64,000 nucleotides of DNA from the NCBI RefSeq assembly GCF_000758305.1, contig NZ_CP009458.1, positions 4,402,001 to 4,466,000 on the forward strand, written 5' to 3'. Origin of the DNA: Cedecea neteri (lineage in GTDB: Bacteria > Pseudomonadota > Gammaproteobacteria > Enterobacterales > Enterobacteriaceae). This document shows, in pieces, positions 16,759-25,132 of this stretch (positions are counted from its first letter, which is position 1; the number at the start of each line of letters is the position of its first letter). A program made the position numbers and the translations under genes. The notes beneath the pieces were generated by a model. That model saw nothing but the letters and a program-made list of their open reading frames with translations. It had not been told where the DNA came from and searched no databases.

Positions 16759-17781
16759 ATGTCGACGATGCAGGAAGTGGCGAAAAAAGCAGGCGTATCA
16801 AAGGCAACCGTTTCGCGCGTGTTGTCGGGCAAGGGCTACGTGAGCGAGGCCACTAAAACGCAGGTGTACCAGGCCATCCAGGAAACGGGCTATCGCCCTA
16901 ATCTGCTGGCACGTAATCTGGCGACCAGCAAATCAGGCTACATCGGGCTGGTCGTGACCAACACGCTGTACAGCGGGAACTATTTTAGCGAGCTGCTTTC
17001 CCAGGCCGCGCTGAAACTGGAAGCCAGCGGGCGTCAGCTGATTCTGGTCGACGGCAAACACAGCGCCCAGGAAGAGCAGGCCGCCGTGCAGTTTCTGCTC
17101 GATTTACACTGCGACGCGGTGATCATTTATCCGCGATTTTTAAGCGTGGACGAGATGGATGAGCTGATTGAACAGCATAAGCAGCCGATCATGGTGATGA
17201 ACCGCAAGCTGCGCAAACACCAGAGCCACTGTATTTGCTGCGATCACAAAGGTTCCAGTTTTACGGCCACGCGCTACCTGATTGACCTGGGCCACCGGGA
17301 TATCGCCTTTATCACTGGCGTCCTGGACTCCCCCACGGCGAGAGAGCGCCTGTCGGGCTACCGGGAAGCGCTGGAGCAGGCCGGGTTACCGGTGCGGGAC
17401 GAACTGATCGCCACCGGAAAATGGACGCCTGCCAGCGGGTCGGCGGCGGTAGAAACGCTGCTCTCAGCGAAACAGGGCTTCAGCGCCCTGGTCGCCAGCA
17501 ACGATGACATGGCCATCGGCGCGATCGGCAGACTCGGCCAGGCGGGCTTGTCGGTGCCGCGCGATGTGTCGGTTATTGGTTTTGATAATGTCCCGACCGG
17601 GGCTTTTCTTACCCCGCCGCTGTCGAGTGTGAAAGAGCCGGTGAGCGAAATGATTCATGAAGTGATTAACCGCCTGACCGCGATGCTGGATGGTGGCTAT
17701 TTCTCACGGGATAACTTGTACAGTTCGGAGATGATCGTGCGAGACTCTGTGGCGAAAGGGCCCTATTTTCAGCCAAAGTAA
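16759..17781 (+). CDS. ascG: LacI-family repressor AscG
   Basis: A 340-residue LacI/GalR-family regulator. The HTH and hinge are in MQEVAKKAGVSKATVSRVLS and YRPNLLARNLATSK, followed by a periplasmic-binding-like effector domain with the motifs RFLSVDEMD and GKWTPASG shared with E. coli AscG. The start at 16759 fits AscG and has GAGAAG upstream; an ATG eight codons earlier is possible. It is divergent from ascFB and probably represses it until a phosphorylated beta-glucoside binds. Confidence 0.9.
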   Translation: MSTMQEVAKKAGVSKATVSRVLSGKGYVSEATKTQVYQAIQETGYRPNLLARNLATSKSGYIGLVVTNTLYSGNYFSELLSQAALKLEASGRQLILVDGKHSAQEEQAAVQFLLDLHCDAVIIYPRFLSVDEMDELIEQHKQPIMVMNRKLRKHQSHCICCDHKGSSFTATRYLIDLGHRDIAFITGVLDSPTARERLSGYREALEQAGLPVRDELIATGKWTPASGSAAVETLLSAKQGFSALVASNDDMAIGAIGRLGQAGLSVPRDVSVIGFDNVPTGAFLTPPLSSVKEPVSEMIHEVINRLTAMLDGGYFSRDNLYSSEMIVRDSVAKGPYFQPK

Positions 17782-17788
17782 GGTGAAA

Positions 17789-17818
17789 GAAAAAGGAGCG
17801 AACTTCGCTCCTTTTCTG
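17789..17818. terminator. Bidirectional terminator between ascG and the GlcG-like gene
   Basis: AAAAGGAGCGAACTTCGCTCC forms a stem flanked by A-run and T-run, giving termination for either convergent gene. Confidence 0.82.
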
Positions 17819-17821
17819 TCA

Positions 17822-18238
17822 TTAAACGCGGCTACCGAACACCGCTTCTACGGCAAAGGCAGCAATTTGCCCGTCCTGCTCTTTCGTGGCCCCCGACACC
17901 CCAATAGCGCCAATAACAGCGCCCTCCGCGTTGCGCAGCGGGATACCGCCATCAATGCCGACCAGCCCACCGTTGCTGTTTTCCAGCGAATACGCCGGAC
18001 CGTTCGGGTGCAAATTAACGCCAACATCTTCGCTGTTGGCCTGGAACAGCACCGCCGTACGCGCTTTGCGCATGGCAATATCAATGGTGGCCAGGAATGT
18101 GCCGTCCATACGGGCAAAGGCCGTTAAGTGGCCGCCGCTGTCCAGCACCACAACGGAAACCGACGGGAAGCTGTGGGTCTCCACCGCCGTTTTTACGCTG
18201 GCGATCAGCGCTTCTGCAAGAACTAAACTGACTGTCAC
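17822..18238 (-). CDS. GlcG/HbpS-like small protein (DUF336)
   Basis: A 138-residue protein of the HbpS/GlcG family. Typical features are VVVLDSGGHLTAFARMDG at the front and GGIPLRNAEGAVIGAIGVSG, repeated glycine-rich turns. Some relatives bind haem or cobalamin; others are encoded in oxidative or glycolate gene clusters and have no proven activity. No signal peptide is visible. It is 10 bases downstream of an MFS transporter gene and probably co-transcribed with it. Function here is not known. Confidence 0.8.
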   Translation of the reverse strand: MTVSLVLAEALIASVKTAVETHSFPSVSVVVLDSGGHLTAFARMDGTFLATIDIAMRKARTAVLFQANSEDVGVNLHPNGPAYSLENSNGGLVGIDGGIPLRNAEGAVIGAIGVSGATKEQDGQIAAFAVEAVFGSRV

Positions 18239-18248
18239 GATGAAAACC

Positions 18249-19472
18249 TCAATGCGCTAACGGGGGATGTTTTTTGGCGTCAATAACCGCCCAGGTGTGG
18301 ATCAGCAACCCGAAGACCGCCAGAATTGCGCCCACCCAGCCGGTGGACTCCCAGCCAAAGCCTGCGGAAATAGTCACCCCGCCAAGCCAGGCACCTAGCG
18401 CGTTGGCGATGTTAAACGCCGAGTGGTTCATCGCTGCCGCCATAGTTTGCGCGTCACCGGCCACGTCCATCAGGCGGATTTGCAGCACCGAAGAAAGCGA
18501 CACCATTGTGCCCACCAGCATCACGGTGACCGCCCCCAGCCACGGATAGTGCGAGGTATAAACGTAAGCGCTGAGCACCAGGATCGCCCAAATCAGCAGC
18601 AGGCGAACGGTTTTCTCCAGCCCGCGATCCGCCAGGCGGCCGCCGACGATATTGCCGACAATCATGCCCAGACCGAACATCGACAGAATCACCGGGATCA
18701 TCCCTACCGACTGATGCGCCAGCTCCAGCATGGTAGGCTTCACATAGCTGAATACAGAGAACATTCCGCCGCTGCCAATCGCGCCGATAGCCAGCGTCAG
18801 CAGCACCTGCTTACGGGTCAGCGCGGTCAGCTCGCGCAGCGGACTAGCGTCTTTATCCCCGGCACGCCACGGCACCCAGATCCACACCAGAATCAGCGTC
18901 AATACCGCGAGGCCGCCGACGATGGCAAACGCACTACGCCAGCCGAACAGCTGCCCAATGGCCGCCACCGCAGGTACGCCGAGTAAGTTGGCTATCGTCA
19001 GGCCCAGCAGCACCATCGACACCGCCTGTGCCCGCTTCGAGCGCTCAACGAGGCTTGCCGCCAGCAGAGCCGCGACACCGAAGAACGTGCCGTGCGGGAA
19101 ACCGGCCAGGAAGCGTGCCAGCATCATGGAGTAGTAACCTGGTGCAAATGCGCTCAACAGGTTGCCAACGGCAAACATCGCCATCAGGGCAATCAGAAAG
19201 TCACGCCGCGCCATACGGGCGCCCAGCACCGCCAATAGCGGAGCACCGACCACCACGCCCAGCGCATAAATGCTGATCAGGTGGCCCGCAGAAGGAATAG
19301 AAACGTGCAGCCCGTTTGCAGCATCGGGCAGCAATCCCATGATGACGAATTCGCCGGTGCCGATGGCGAAGCCGCCCATGCCGAGCGCAAACAGCGCTTT
19401 CAGCAGCCCCGATCGCGACAGGGAAACCGTCTCAGCCCCCTGTTCCAGGGCTTGTTCATTAAGTGATGACAT
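18249..19472 (-). CDS. MFS transporter, DHA1-type efflux family (AraJ/YdhP-like)
   Basis: A 407-residue inner-membrane transporter with 12 predicted helices. Helix 1 holds GMGGFAIGTGEFVIMGLLP, a signature of AraJ/YdhP-type DHA1 proteins, followed by an MFS motif-A-like GARMARRDFLI loop and the helix-5 motif-C-like GLTIANLLGVPAVAAIG. Such proteins export arabinose, drugs or metabolites; the substrate cannot be predicted. The start MSSLNEQAL at 19472 is chosen over a longer frame. It sits between the aldo-keto reductase and GlcG-like genes in one direction. Confidence 0.82.
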   Translation of the reverse strand: MSSLNEQALEQGAETVSLSRSGLLKALFALGMGGFAIGTGEFVIMGLLPDAANGLHVSIPSAGHLISIYALGVVVGAPLLAVLGARMARRDFLIALMAMFAVGNLLSAFAPGYYSMMLARFLAGFPHGTFFGVAALLAASLVERSKRAQAVSMVLLGLTIANLLGVPAVAAIGQLFGWRSAFAIVGGLAVLTLILVWIWVPWRAGDKDASPLRELTALTRKQVLLTLAIGAIGSGGMFSVFSYVKPTMLELAHQSVGMIPVILSMFGLGMIVGNIVGGRLADRGLEKTVRLLLIWAILVLSAYVYTSHYPWLGAVTVMLVGTMVSLSSVLQIRLMDVAGDAQTMAAAMNHSAFNIANALGAWLGGVTISAGFGWESTGWVGAILAVFGLLIHTWAVIDAKKHPPLAH

Positions 19473-19541
19473 AGTTTTTTGACTTGTGCAGGTGAACAAC
19501 AAAATACGCCCCGGCGCGGTTCAGCGGGGCGCGGGAGATAA

Positions 19542-20543
19542 CTAAAGCGATGTTTTCCGGTGCGGAGGTGCCATAAATTCGGCCCCCAGCGGGGTGCTAA
19601 TATGACTGGCTAAAATGCGATCAATGTCGCATTTATCTTCGGCGGTCAATGTCCAGCCGGACACGTCTTCCACCCCGTTGAGCTGTTCAGGACGACGAGC
19701 CCCCCACAGCGCGATGGTGGGGCCGGCATCCAGCACCCAGCGCAGCGCCAGGGCCATCACGCTCTTGCCGTAGCGCTCTGCAGCAAACGTTTTCAATTCT
19801 TCGACTGCAGCCAGATACTGCGCAAAGCGCGGCGGCTGGAATTTCGGATCAAAGCTGCGCAGGTCGCCTTCGCCAAACACAGTTTCCGGCATCATGCGGC
19901 CGGACAGCAGGCCACGGCAAATCGCGCCGTAGGCCAGCACCACCATCTGATGGTATTTCGCGTAGGGCAGCAGATCTGTTTCTGTCGCGCCGCGTTCAAA
20001 CAGGTTGAGCGGCGGCTGCATGGTTGCCAGCGGCGCGGCGCTGCGGAATCTGTCCATCTGCGCTGGCGAATAGTTACTGACGCCGAGGGCGCGAAATTTC
20101 CCCTGCTGATGCAGCGTTTCCAGCACGCGCGCGGTTTCATCTATCGCCACTAAATCGTCCGGCCAGTGCACCTGATACAGGTCGATATAATCCGTTTGCA
20201 GGCGGCGAAGCGAGTCTTCAATTTCCTGACGAATACGCTGCGGCGTGGAATTACGCGTGACCCGCCCGGCCTCGTCCCAGTCCAGCGCCACTTTGGTGGC
20301 GATAATCGCCTTGTCCCGGCGGCCCACCAGCGCTTTGCCTACCACCTCTTCGGAGTGCCCAAAGCCGTAGACTGGCGCGGTGTCGATAAGGTTGATGCCG
20401 CGCTCCAGCGCCTCATGCAGCGTCGCTATCGACTGCCCGTCGTTACTGCCGCCCCACATGCTACCGCCAATGGCCCACGTACCCAGGCCGATACGGCTGA
20501 CGGGTTCAGAGATGCCCGCGATATGAATCGTTTCGATTGCCAT
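19542..20543 (-). CDS. Aldo/keto reductase
   Basis: A 333-residue (alpha/beta)8 NADPH-dependent oxidoreductase. The catalytic tetrad is present: D54 and Y59 in INLIDTAPVYG, K84 in IATKVALD, H126 in LYQVHWPD. The 36-38 kDa length and GHSEEVVGKAL match the AKR11/12-like group active on small aldehydes and ketones. It starts 90 bases from a divergent LysR gene and is followed by the MFS and GlcG-like genes, so a three-gene LysR-controlled operon is likely. The substrate is unknown. Confidence 0.87.
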   Translation of the reverse strand: MAIETIHIAGISEPVSRIGLGTWAIGGSMWGGSNDGQSIATLHEALERGINLIDTAPVYGFGHSEEVVGKALVGRRDKAIIATKVALDWDEAGRVTRNSTPQRIRQEIEDSLRRLQTDYIDLYQVHWPDDLVAIDETARVLETLHQQGKFRALGVSNYSPAQMDRFRSAAPLATMQPPLNLFERGATETDLLPYAKYHQMVVLAYGAICRGLLSGRMMPETVFGEGDLRSFDPKFQPPRFAQYLAAVEELKTFAAERYGKSVMALALRWVLDAGPTIALWGARRPEQLNGVEDVSGWTLTAEDKCDIDRILASHISTPLGAEFMAPPHRKTSL

Positions 20544-20632
20544 GATTTACCCCTGTCTGTTCTGTGCACTAATAGTAACTCATGTTAAGTTGAATTAATT
20601 TCAACGAACCCTTGATGACAGAGGCCCCTTTT

Positions 20633-21544
20633 ATGCCCGCTCCGGTCCGCGGCGAACTCGCCGATCTCAACGTTTTTTTGACCATCTGCCGCCGAAAAAG
20701 CTTCCGTCTTGCCGCTTCTGAGCTGGGTGTGTCCACCTCTGCGCTAAGCCACACGATGCGCGGGCTGGAGGAGAGGCTCGGCGTTCGCCTGCTCAACCGC
20801 ACCAGCCGCTCCGTCGTCCCCACTGACGCCGGTGAAGCGCTGCTCGGGCACCTGGAAACCGGGTTTTCCCATATTCGCATGGCGCTTGATGAACTGGACC
20901 ATTACCGCGAATCCCCGGTCGGGCGGCTGCGGATTAATATTCCACGAGACGCCGCCCAGCTGCTGTTTGCGCCGGTACTGGCGAAATTCATGGCTACATA
21001 CCCCCGGCTGCAGATGGAAATTACCGTCGATAACACGCTGGTCGATATTATCGGCAGCGGCTACGACGCCGGGATTCGCTATGGGGAGAGCGTCCCCAAA
21101 GACATGATTGCGATGCCGGTGACGCGCAAGCTTAAGTGGATTGTGGTGGCCTCCCCGCAGTATTTAAGCCATACCTCGCACCTTCCGCTGAACCACCCGG
21201 ACGATCTCTTTCAGCACCAGTGCATCCGGATGCGGCTCGGCAACGGCACGCTGTACAAATGGGAACTTAACCGGGGCACAGAGGCGCTGGCATTGGATGT
21301 GCCCGGCTCGCTGATACTCAATGAAAGCGAAATGATCATTGATACCGCTCTGAACGGCTTCGGGCTGGCGTATTGCCTGGACGTACGAGTGCGGCCGCTG
21401 CTGGAAAGCGGGCAGCTGGTGCAGGCTATGCCGGAGTGGGTGTGCGAAGATGAACCGATGGTGATGTATTACCCCAGCCGCAGGCAGCTCCATCCCGGCT
21501 TGCGAAGACTTATCGAAATGATGCGTGAGGCCACGCTGTACTGA
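20633..21544 (+). CDS. LysR-family transcriptional regulator
   Basis: A 303-residue regulator of the CrgA/DmlR/YafC-like group. The HTH is DLNVFLTICRRKSFRLAASE with LGVSTSALSHTMRGLEERLG, and the effector domain begins near residue 90. The start at 20633 has GAGG eight bases upstream, while the ATG at 20615 has no ribosome site. It is divergent from the aldo-keto reductase operon, its probable target. Confidence 0.85.
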   Translation: MPAPVRGELADLNVFLTICRRKSFRLAASELGVSTSALSHTMRGLEERLGVRLLNRTSRSVVPTDAGEALLGHLETGFSHIRMALDELDHYRESPVGRLRINIPRDAAQLLFAPVLAKFMATYPRLQMEITVDNTLVDIIGSGYDAGIRYGESVPKDMIAMPVTRKLKWIVVASPQYLSHTSHLPLNHPDDLFQHQCIRMRLGNGTLYKWELNRGTEALALDVPGSLILNESEMIIDTALNGFGLAYCLDVRVRPLLESGQLVQAMPEWVCEDEPMVMYYPSRRQLHPGLRRLIEMMREATLY

Positions 21545-21722
21545 CAGCCCCACAAAAATACTTCACTTTAAAAATCAATTAGTAATCATCATTTTATATT
21601 AACTTCCAATCAAATAGCTTGCAATAATATTGCGCGCTATTTAAATTCACTTCCGCCAGCACTCAATCACAACAAGACATAACCAACTAAATAGCACGCG
21701 ATACAATCGCAAAGGAGATAAA

Positions 21723-22733
21723 ATGTCACGCTCATTACTGATCGCCATGACTTTAACCGCTTCCAGCCTGAGCCCTGCTTTTGCCGCCGACGCACCGACC
21801 CCGACCGTCGGCGTGAGTAAGTTTCTCTCCGTTTTAAACAGTGGCGGGGGCAAACCCATCGAGCAACTCTCTCCCCAGGCCGCCCGGCAGGTACTGATCG
21901 ATGCCCAAAAAGGCGCCAAACTTCCCGCCGCTGATATCTCTGAAAAGACAATTACCGTTGGCGGCAAGCCGCTAACGCTCACCATTGTTAAGCCCAAAAA
22001 TGCCAGCGGCAAATTGCCGGTGTTTATGTTCTTCCACGGCGGTGGCTGGGTGCTGGGCGACTTCCAGACTCATGAACGCCTGGTACGCGATTTAGTCTCT
22101 GAGTCGGGCGCAGCGGCGGTGTTTGTGAACTACACCCCATCCCCGGAAGCGCACTTCCCTGTGGCCATCAACCAGGCCTATGAAGCAACCCGCTGGGTGG
22201 CCGAACACGGCAGCGAAATTGGCGTAGACGGCAGTCGCCTTGCGCTGGCGGGTAACAGCGTGGGTGGTAACATGGTTGCCGCCGTAGCCCTGCAGGCCAA
22301 AGCGCAGCATACCCCGGCGATTCGCTACCAGGTCATGCTGTGGCCGGTAACCGACGCGCGCTTTGATACCGGCTCTTATAACCAGTTCTCAAACGGCTAT
22401 TTCCTCAGTAAGAACATGATGAAATGGTTCTGGGACAACTACACCACGAAAGAGAGCGACCGCCGCAATATTCTGGCTTCACCGCTGGAGGCCAGCCGTG
22501 AGCAGTTGAAGGACCTGCCGCCCACCCTGATTCAAACGGCGGAGCTTGACGTGCTGCGTGATGAAGGCGAAGCGTTCGGCCGGAAGCTCGATGAAGCTGG
22601 CGTGCCGGTGACCGTGACCCGCTACAACGGCATGATCCACGATTACGGTTTATTGAATGCCATCAGTGATGAACCCACCGTGCGTACGGCTATTGCACAG
22701 GCCGCAGGCGAGTTACGTGCCCATCTGAACTGA
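21723..22733 (+). CDS. Exported alpha/beta hydrolase (hormone-sensitive-lipase family esterase)
   Basis: A 336-residue protein with a signal peptide (residues 1-22, cut after AFA). The HSL-family oxyanion motif HGGGW is at 105-109, the nucleophile elbow GNSVGG has Ser179, the acidic residue is in ELDVLRDEGE, and the catalytic His is in MIHDYGLL. This is an active-looking carboxylesterase of bacterial family IV, unusual in having an export signal, so it probably acts in the periplasm. A strong AAAGGAG site precedes the ATG. It stands alone with its own terminator. Substrate unknown; short acyl esters are typical. Confidence 0.85.
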   Translation: MSRSLLIAMTLTASSLSPAFAADAPTPTVGVSKFLSVLNSGGGKPIEQLSPQAARQVLIDAQKGAKLPAADISEKTITVGGKPLTLTIVKPKNASGKLPVFMFFHGGGWVLGDFQTHERLVRDLVSESGAAAVFVNYTPSPEAHFPVAINQAYEATRWVAEHGSEIGVDGSRLALAGNSVGGNMVAAVALQAKAQHTPAIRYQVMLWPVTDARFDTGSYNQFSNGYFLSKNMMKWFWDNYTTKESDRRNILASPLEASREQLKDLPPTLIQTAELDVLRDEGEAFGRKLDEAGVPVTVTRYNGMIHDYGLLNAISDEPTVRTAIAQAAGELRAHLN

Positions 22734-22751
22734 TTTCGAGCTTGTATTGAG

Positions 22752-22785
22752 GGGGGATAACAGCTGTTATCCCCTTTCTGTTTTT
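22752..22785 (+). terminator. Rho-independent terminator after the esterase gene
   Basis: GGGGATAACAGCTGTTATCCCC is a perfect inverted repeat followed by TTTCTGTTTTT. Confidence 0.88.
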
Positions 22786-22953
22786 AGCTCAACTCATCGA
22801 TCGCGCAAATTATTCATCTGCCGGCATTATCCGGGTTGATTTACGTCAACGTAGTGCTCCCGCGAAAGCGCATGATAGCCACCCGCGAATAATAGAATTC
22901 ATATTATCCCGCAAAGAAACTAATCATTAATAAGACAGATGAGTGAATGACTG

Positions 22954-23247
22954 ATGAGCAAACTGAGAATGTTGGTGCTGTCGCTGGGTCTGGTCAGTGG
23001 CCTGGCAAACGCCGCCCTACCGCTGTTCAACGGGCACGGTGCACCGGGGGATGTGCATATCGATAACGGAGGACCGGTCTATTTGAACGGCAAGCAGATG
23101 GCGCTGAAAAAGGTCAACGATAATTTCTATGAGGCGCGTGGTCAGGGTGTGGTGTTATCGATTGCCGTGATGCCTGACGGCAGTCCTTCCGTCAGTTGGA
23201 CCGGTAAACACCGCGCTCACGGGGAAATTATTCCGACAGAAAAGTAA
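22954..23247 (+). CDS. Small exported protein of unknown function
   Basis: A 97-residue protein with a clear signal peptide (about 1-20, cut after LANA) leaving a mature domain of about 77 residues rich in Gly and Val. No Cys is present, so it is not a lipoprotein. I do not recognise the family. The upstream region is non-coding and AT-rich and could contain its own promoter. An inverted repeat without a T-run follows the gene at 23268-23290 and may act as a terminator. Confidence 0.6.
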   Translation: MSKLRMLVLSLGLVSGLANAALPLFNGHGAPGDVHIDNGGPVYLNGKQMALKKVNDNFYEARGQGVVLSIAVMPDGSPSVSWTGKHRAHGEIIPTEK

Positions 23248-23298
23248 TAGCTAAAAGCTTATGTCCGGCGGGTGAGAGACTCTCACCCGCACAACGTC

Positions 23299-23772
23299 TT
23301 ATTCCGCTTTCGCAGGCTTCAGGCGCTGGGTCAGGCCACGCAGGAAGTAGCGCAGGAACTGATCGCCGCACTCGCGGTAGTTTTTATGATCCGGGTTACG
23401 CATCATGGCGGTAATTTCCGGCATAGAAATGCGGAACTGCTGGGCGGTAAGGATCTCCAGCACGTCGTCAGACTTCAGCTCAAAGGCGATACGCAGCTTT
23501 TTCAGAATAATGTTGTTGGTCATCCGACGCTCGAGCTTCGGCTCCGGCTTGCTTTCGTCTTTGCCGCGTTTGAAGTAGATCAAACCGTTAAGAAAGTTTG
23601 CCATGATCAGATCCGGGCAGGCTTTAAAGCCTTCTTCGTCCTCTTTCTTTAACCACGGAACGATCTGTTCCACAGGGACGTCGGTGCCGGTCAGGGCAAG
23701 GATCTTAACGATTCCATCGTTATTCAGGTTCAGCATGTAGCGAACGCTAAGCAGTACGTCATTATTCAACAT
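23299..23772 (-). CDS. yehS: DUF1456 family protein YehS
   Basis: A 157-residue protein with two DUF1456 repeats (…NDVLLSVRYMLNLNNDGIVKILAL and …NNIILKKLRIAFELKSDDVLEIL), each with a helical core. The sequence KKEDEEGFKACPDLI and YRECGDQFLRYFLRGLT match E. coli YehS. Its biochemical role is unknown. In E. coli yehS lies near metG, and here it is about 3 kb from metG, supporting orthology. Confidence 0.85.
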   Translation of the reverse strand: MLNNDVLLSVRYMLNLNNDGIVKILALTGTDVPVEQIVPWLKKEDEEGFKACPDLIMANFLNGLIYFKRGKDESKPEPKLERRMTNNIILKKLRIAFELKSDDVLEILTAQQFRISMPEITAMMRNPDHKNYRECGDQFLRYFLRGLTQRLKPAKAE

Positions 23773-23940
23773 GGGGCAATCTCAGGGCTCAAAAGCGGGC
23801 AGTATATAGAGAAGCGAACGCGTTGTAATAAAAACCGCGCGGATTTGTCCGCCGGAGCTAAATTTACCGGCGGTGAATTGGCACTCTTCAGGCTTAAGGG
23901 TAGACTCAATGGGCTAACTTTCATCCTAAAAGGTAATCAT

Positions 23941-24366
23941 TTGATCCTACGACTTTGGCAAGAATCCGACCGCCCTTTCTTACGTACCCTTTATCTTCAT
24001 GCCCGCCGCAAGGCATGGCCCTGGCTAGACGGCAGCGCATGGCAGCTCGAAGACTTTGACAGTGCCACTCAGGATGAACGTATCTGGGTGGCTGAAGATA
24101 ACGGCCACCGCATCGGCTTCGCTTCCGTCTGGGTGCAGGATAACTTTTTGCATAACCTGTTCGTCAGCCCGGAGCATCAGGGAACGGGCGCGGGAAAGGC
24201 GCTGCTGGAGAAAGTGCAGAGTGAATTTACCGCAACGGGATCGCTAAAATGCCTGGCGAGAAATGAACACGCGATTGAGTTTTATCGGCGCAACGGCTGG
24301 CATATTGAGGCCCCGGGAGACGGGCCGGACGGGGAATACTATTTAATGCATTTTGTGTTGAAGTAG
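23941..24366 (+). CDS. GNAT-family N-acetyltransferase
   Basis: About 141 residues, starting at a TTG (23941) five bases after AAAAGGTAA. The acetyl-CoA motif is LFVSPEHQGTGAGKALLEKV, with Q/RxxGxG/A in QGTGAG, followed by FYRRNGWHIE typical of the GNAT C-terminus. The frame is open further upstream but without a better start. The acceptor substrate is unknown. It faces yehS divergently. Its 3' end is followed by a degenerate CTCTCCCCGAAAG stretch that looks like a decayed copy of the repeat family. Confidence 0.78.
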   Translation: MILRLWQESDRPFLRTLYLHARRKAWPWLDGSAWQLEDFDSATQDERIWVAEDNGHRIGFASVWVQDNFLHNLFVSPEHQGTGAGKALLEKVQSEFTATGSLKCLARNEHAIEFYRRNGWHIEAPGDGPDGEYYLMHFVLK

Positions 24367-24423
24367 TCCTCTCCCCGAAAGTGATGGGATAGGGAACGAA
24401 AAAAGTAGCGTTGATAACATTGC

Positions 24424-25047
24424 TTACGCGACACCATTATTGCCATGACGCCGAAAGGCCGGGCGCTGGTTCAGTGCGGAATACCAGCGCTCAATGTCCG
24501 CCATGTGAGGATGAGCTAACGGCGTCATTTTCCAGCGATTAACCGACAGGCCAAGGACAATATCCGCGAGGGTAAACTGGCTGCCCGTTACCCATGCTCC
24601 GGTTTTCTGAAGTTGCTCATTGAGAATTTGCACACAACCTGTCCAGGCAGAAATGCTTTCCTGAATCTGATTCGCATCCTGAAAACGTGGATCCTTACGG
24701 ACCAGCGCCATAAAGGCATAGCGCCAGGCTGTGTTAAACTCCGTTGCCTGCCAGTCCATCCAGCGCTCAACGTCCGCCGCCTCTTGCGGTGTGGAAGGCA
24801 GCAGATCTTTCCGCCCCGCTTTGCGCGCCAGATAACGGCAGATGCTGTTCGACTCCCACAGCACAAAATCGTCATCCAGCAGTACCGGCACCAGACTATT
24901 GGGATTGAGGGCAAGGAATTCCTCAGACTGAACCGACCGGAACCCGCTCCCATAATCTTCCTGCTGGTATTCCAGCCCCGACTCTTCGCAGGTCCACAGC
25001 GCTTTGCGTACGTTAATTGATGAGCGTTTACCCAGTATTCTTATCAT
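24424..25047 (-). CDS. Glutathione S-transferase
   Basis: A 207-residue cytosolic GST. The N-terminal thioredoxin-like domain has IRILGKRSSINVRKALW, a PNSLVPVLLDDDFVLWESNS motif that binds the gamma-glutamyl part of glutathione (cis-Pro and ESNS), and a helical C-terminal domain from about residue 90 with the N-capping FTLADIVLG. The start MIRILGK at 25047 is preferred; a TTG three codons upstream is possible. It resembles gstB at 33183 in layout (same LWESN motif), so the two are distant paralogues. Physiological substrate unknown. Confidence 0.85.
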   Translation of the reverse strand: MIRILGKRSSINVRKALWTCEESGLEYQQEDYGSGFRSVQSEEFLALNPNSLVPVLLDDDFVLWESNSICRYLARKAGRKDLLPSTPQEAADVERWMDWQATEFNTAWRYAFMALVRKDPRFQDANQIQESISAWTGCVQILNEQLQKTGAWVTGSQFTLADIVLGLSVNRWKMTPLAHPHMADIERWYSALNQRPAFRRHGNNGVA

Positions 25048-25092
25048 CGCCTGCAAACCTCAATCACAACAACGTGGTGTTTCACTTTTGCA

Positions 25093-25129
25093 AACAAAAA
25101 CGCCTCTTCCATGACGGGAGAGGCGTCTC
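25093..25129 (-). terminator. Rho-independent terminator after mrp
   Basis: On the minus strand GACGCCTCTCCC and GAAGAGGCGTTTTTG form a stem with a short loop and a T-run, 4 bases after the mrp stop. Confidence 0.8.
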
Positions 25130-25132
25130 GTT

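Noticed and set aside
23268..23290. Perfect inverted repeat GCGGGTGAGA/TCTCACCCGC between the small exported gene and yehS
   Set aside because: No T-run on either side, so not listed as a terminator, though it lies between convergent genes.
23845..23940. An N-terminal extension of the acetyltransferase starting at 23845
   Set aside because: The extra 32 residues do not resemble GNAT sequence, and a ribosome site precedes the TTG at 23941.
24366..24400. A sixth copy of the GC-rich repeat after the acetyltransferase gene
   Set aside because: Only CTCTCCCCGAAAG and a partial match remain; possibly decayed but too weak to list.
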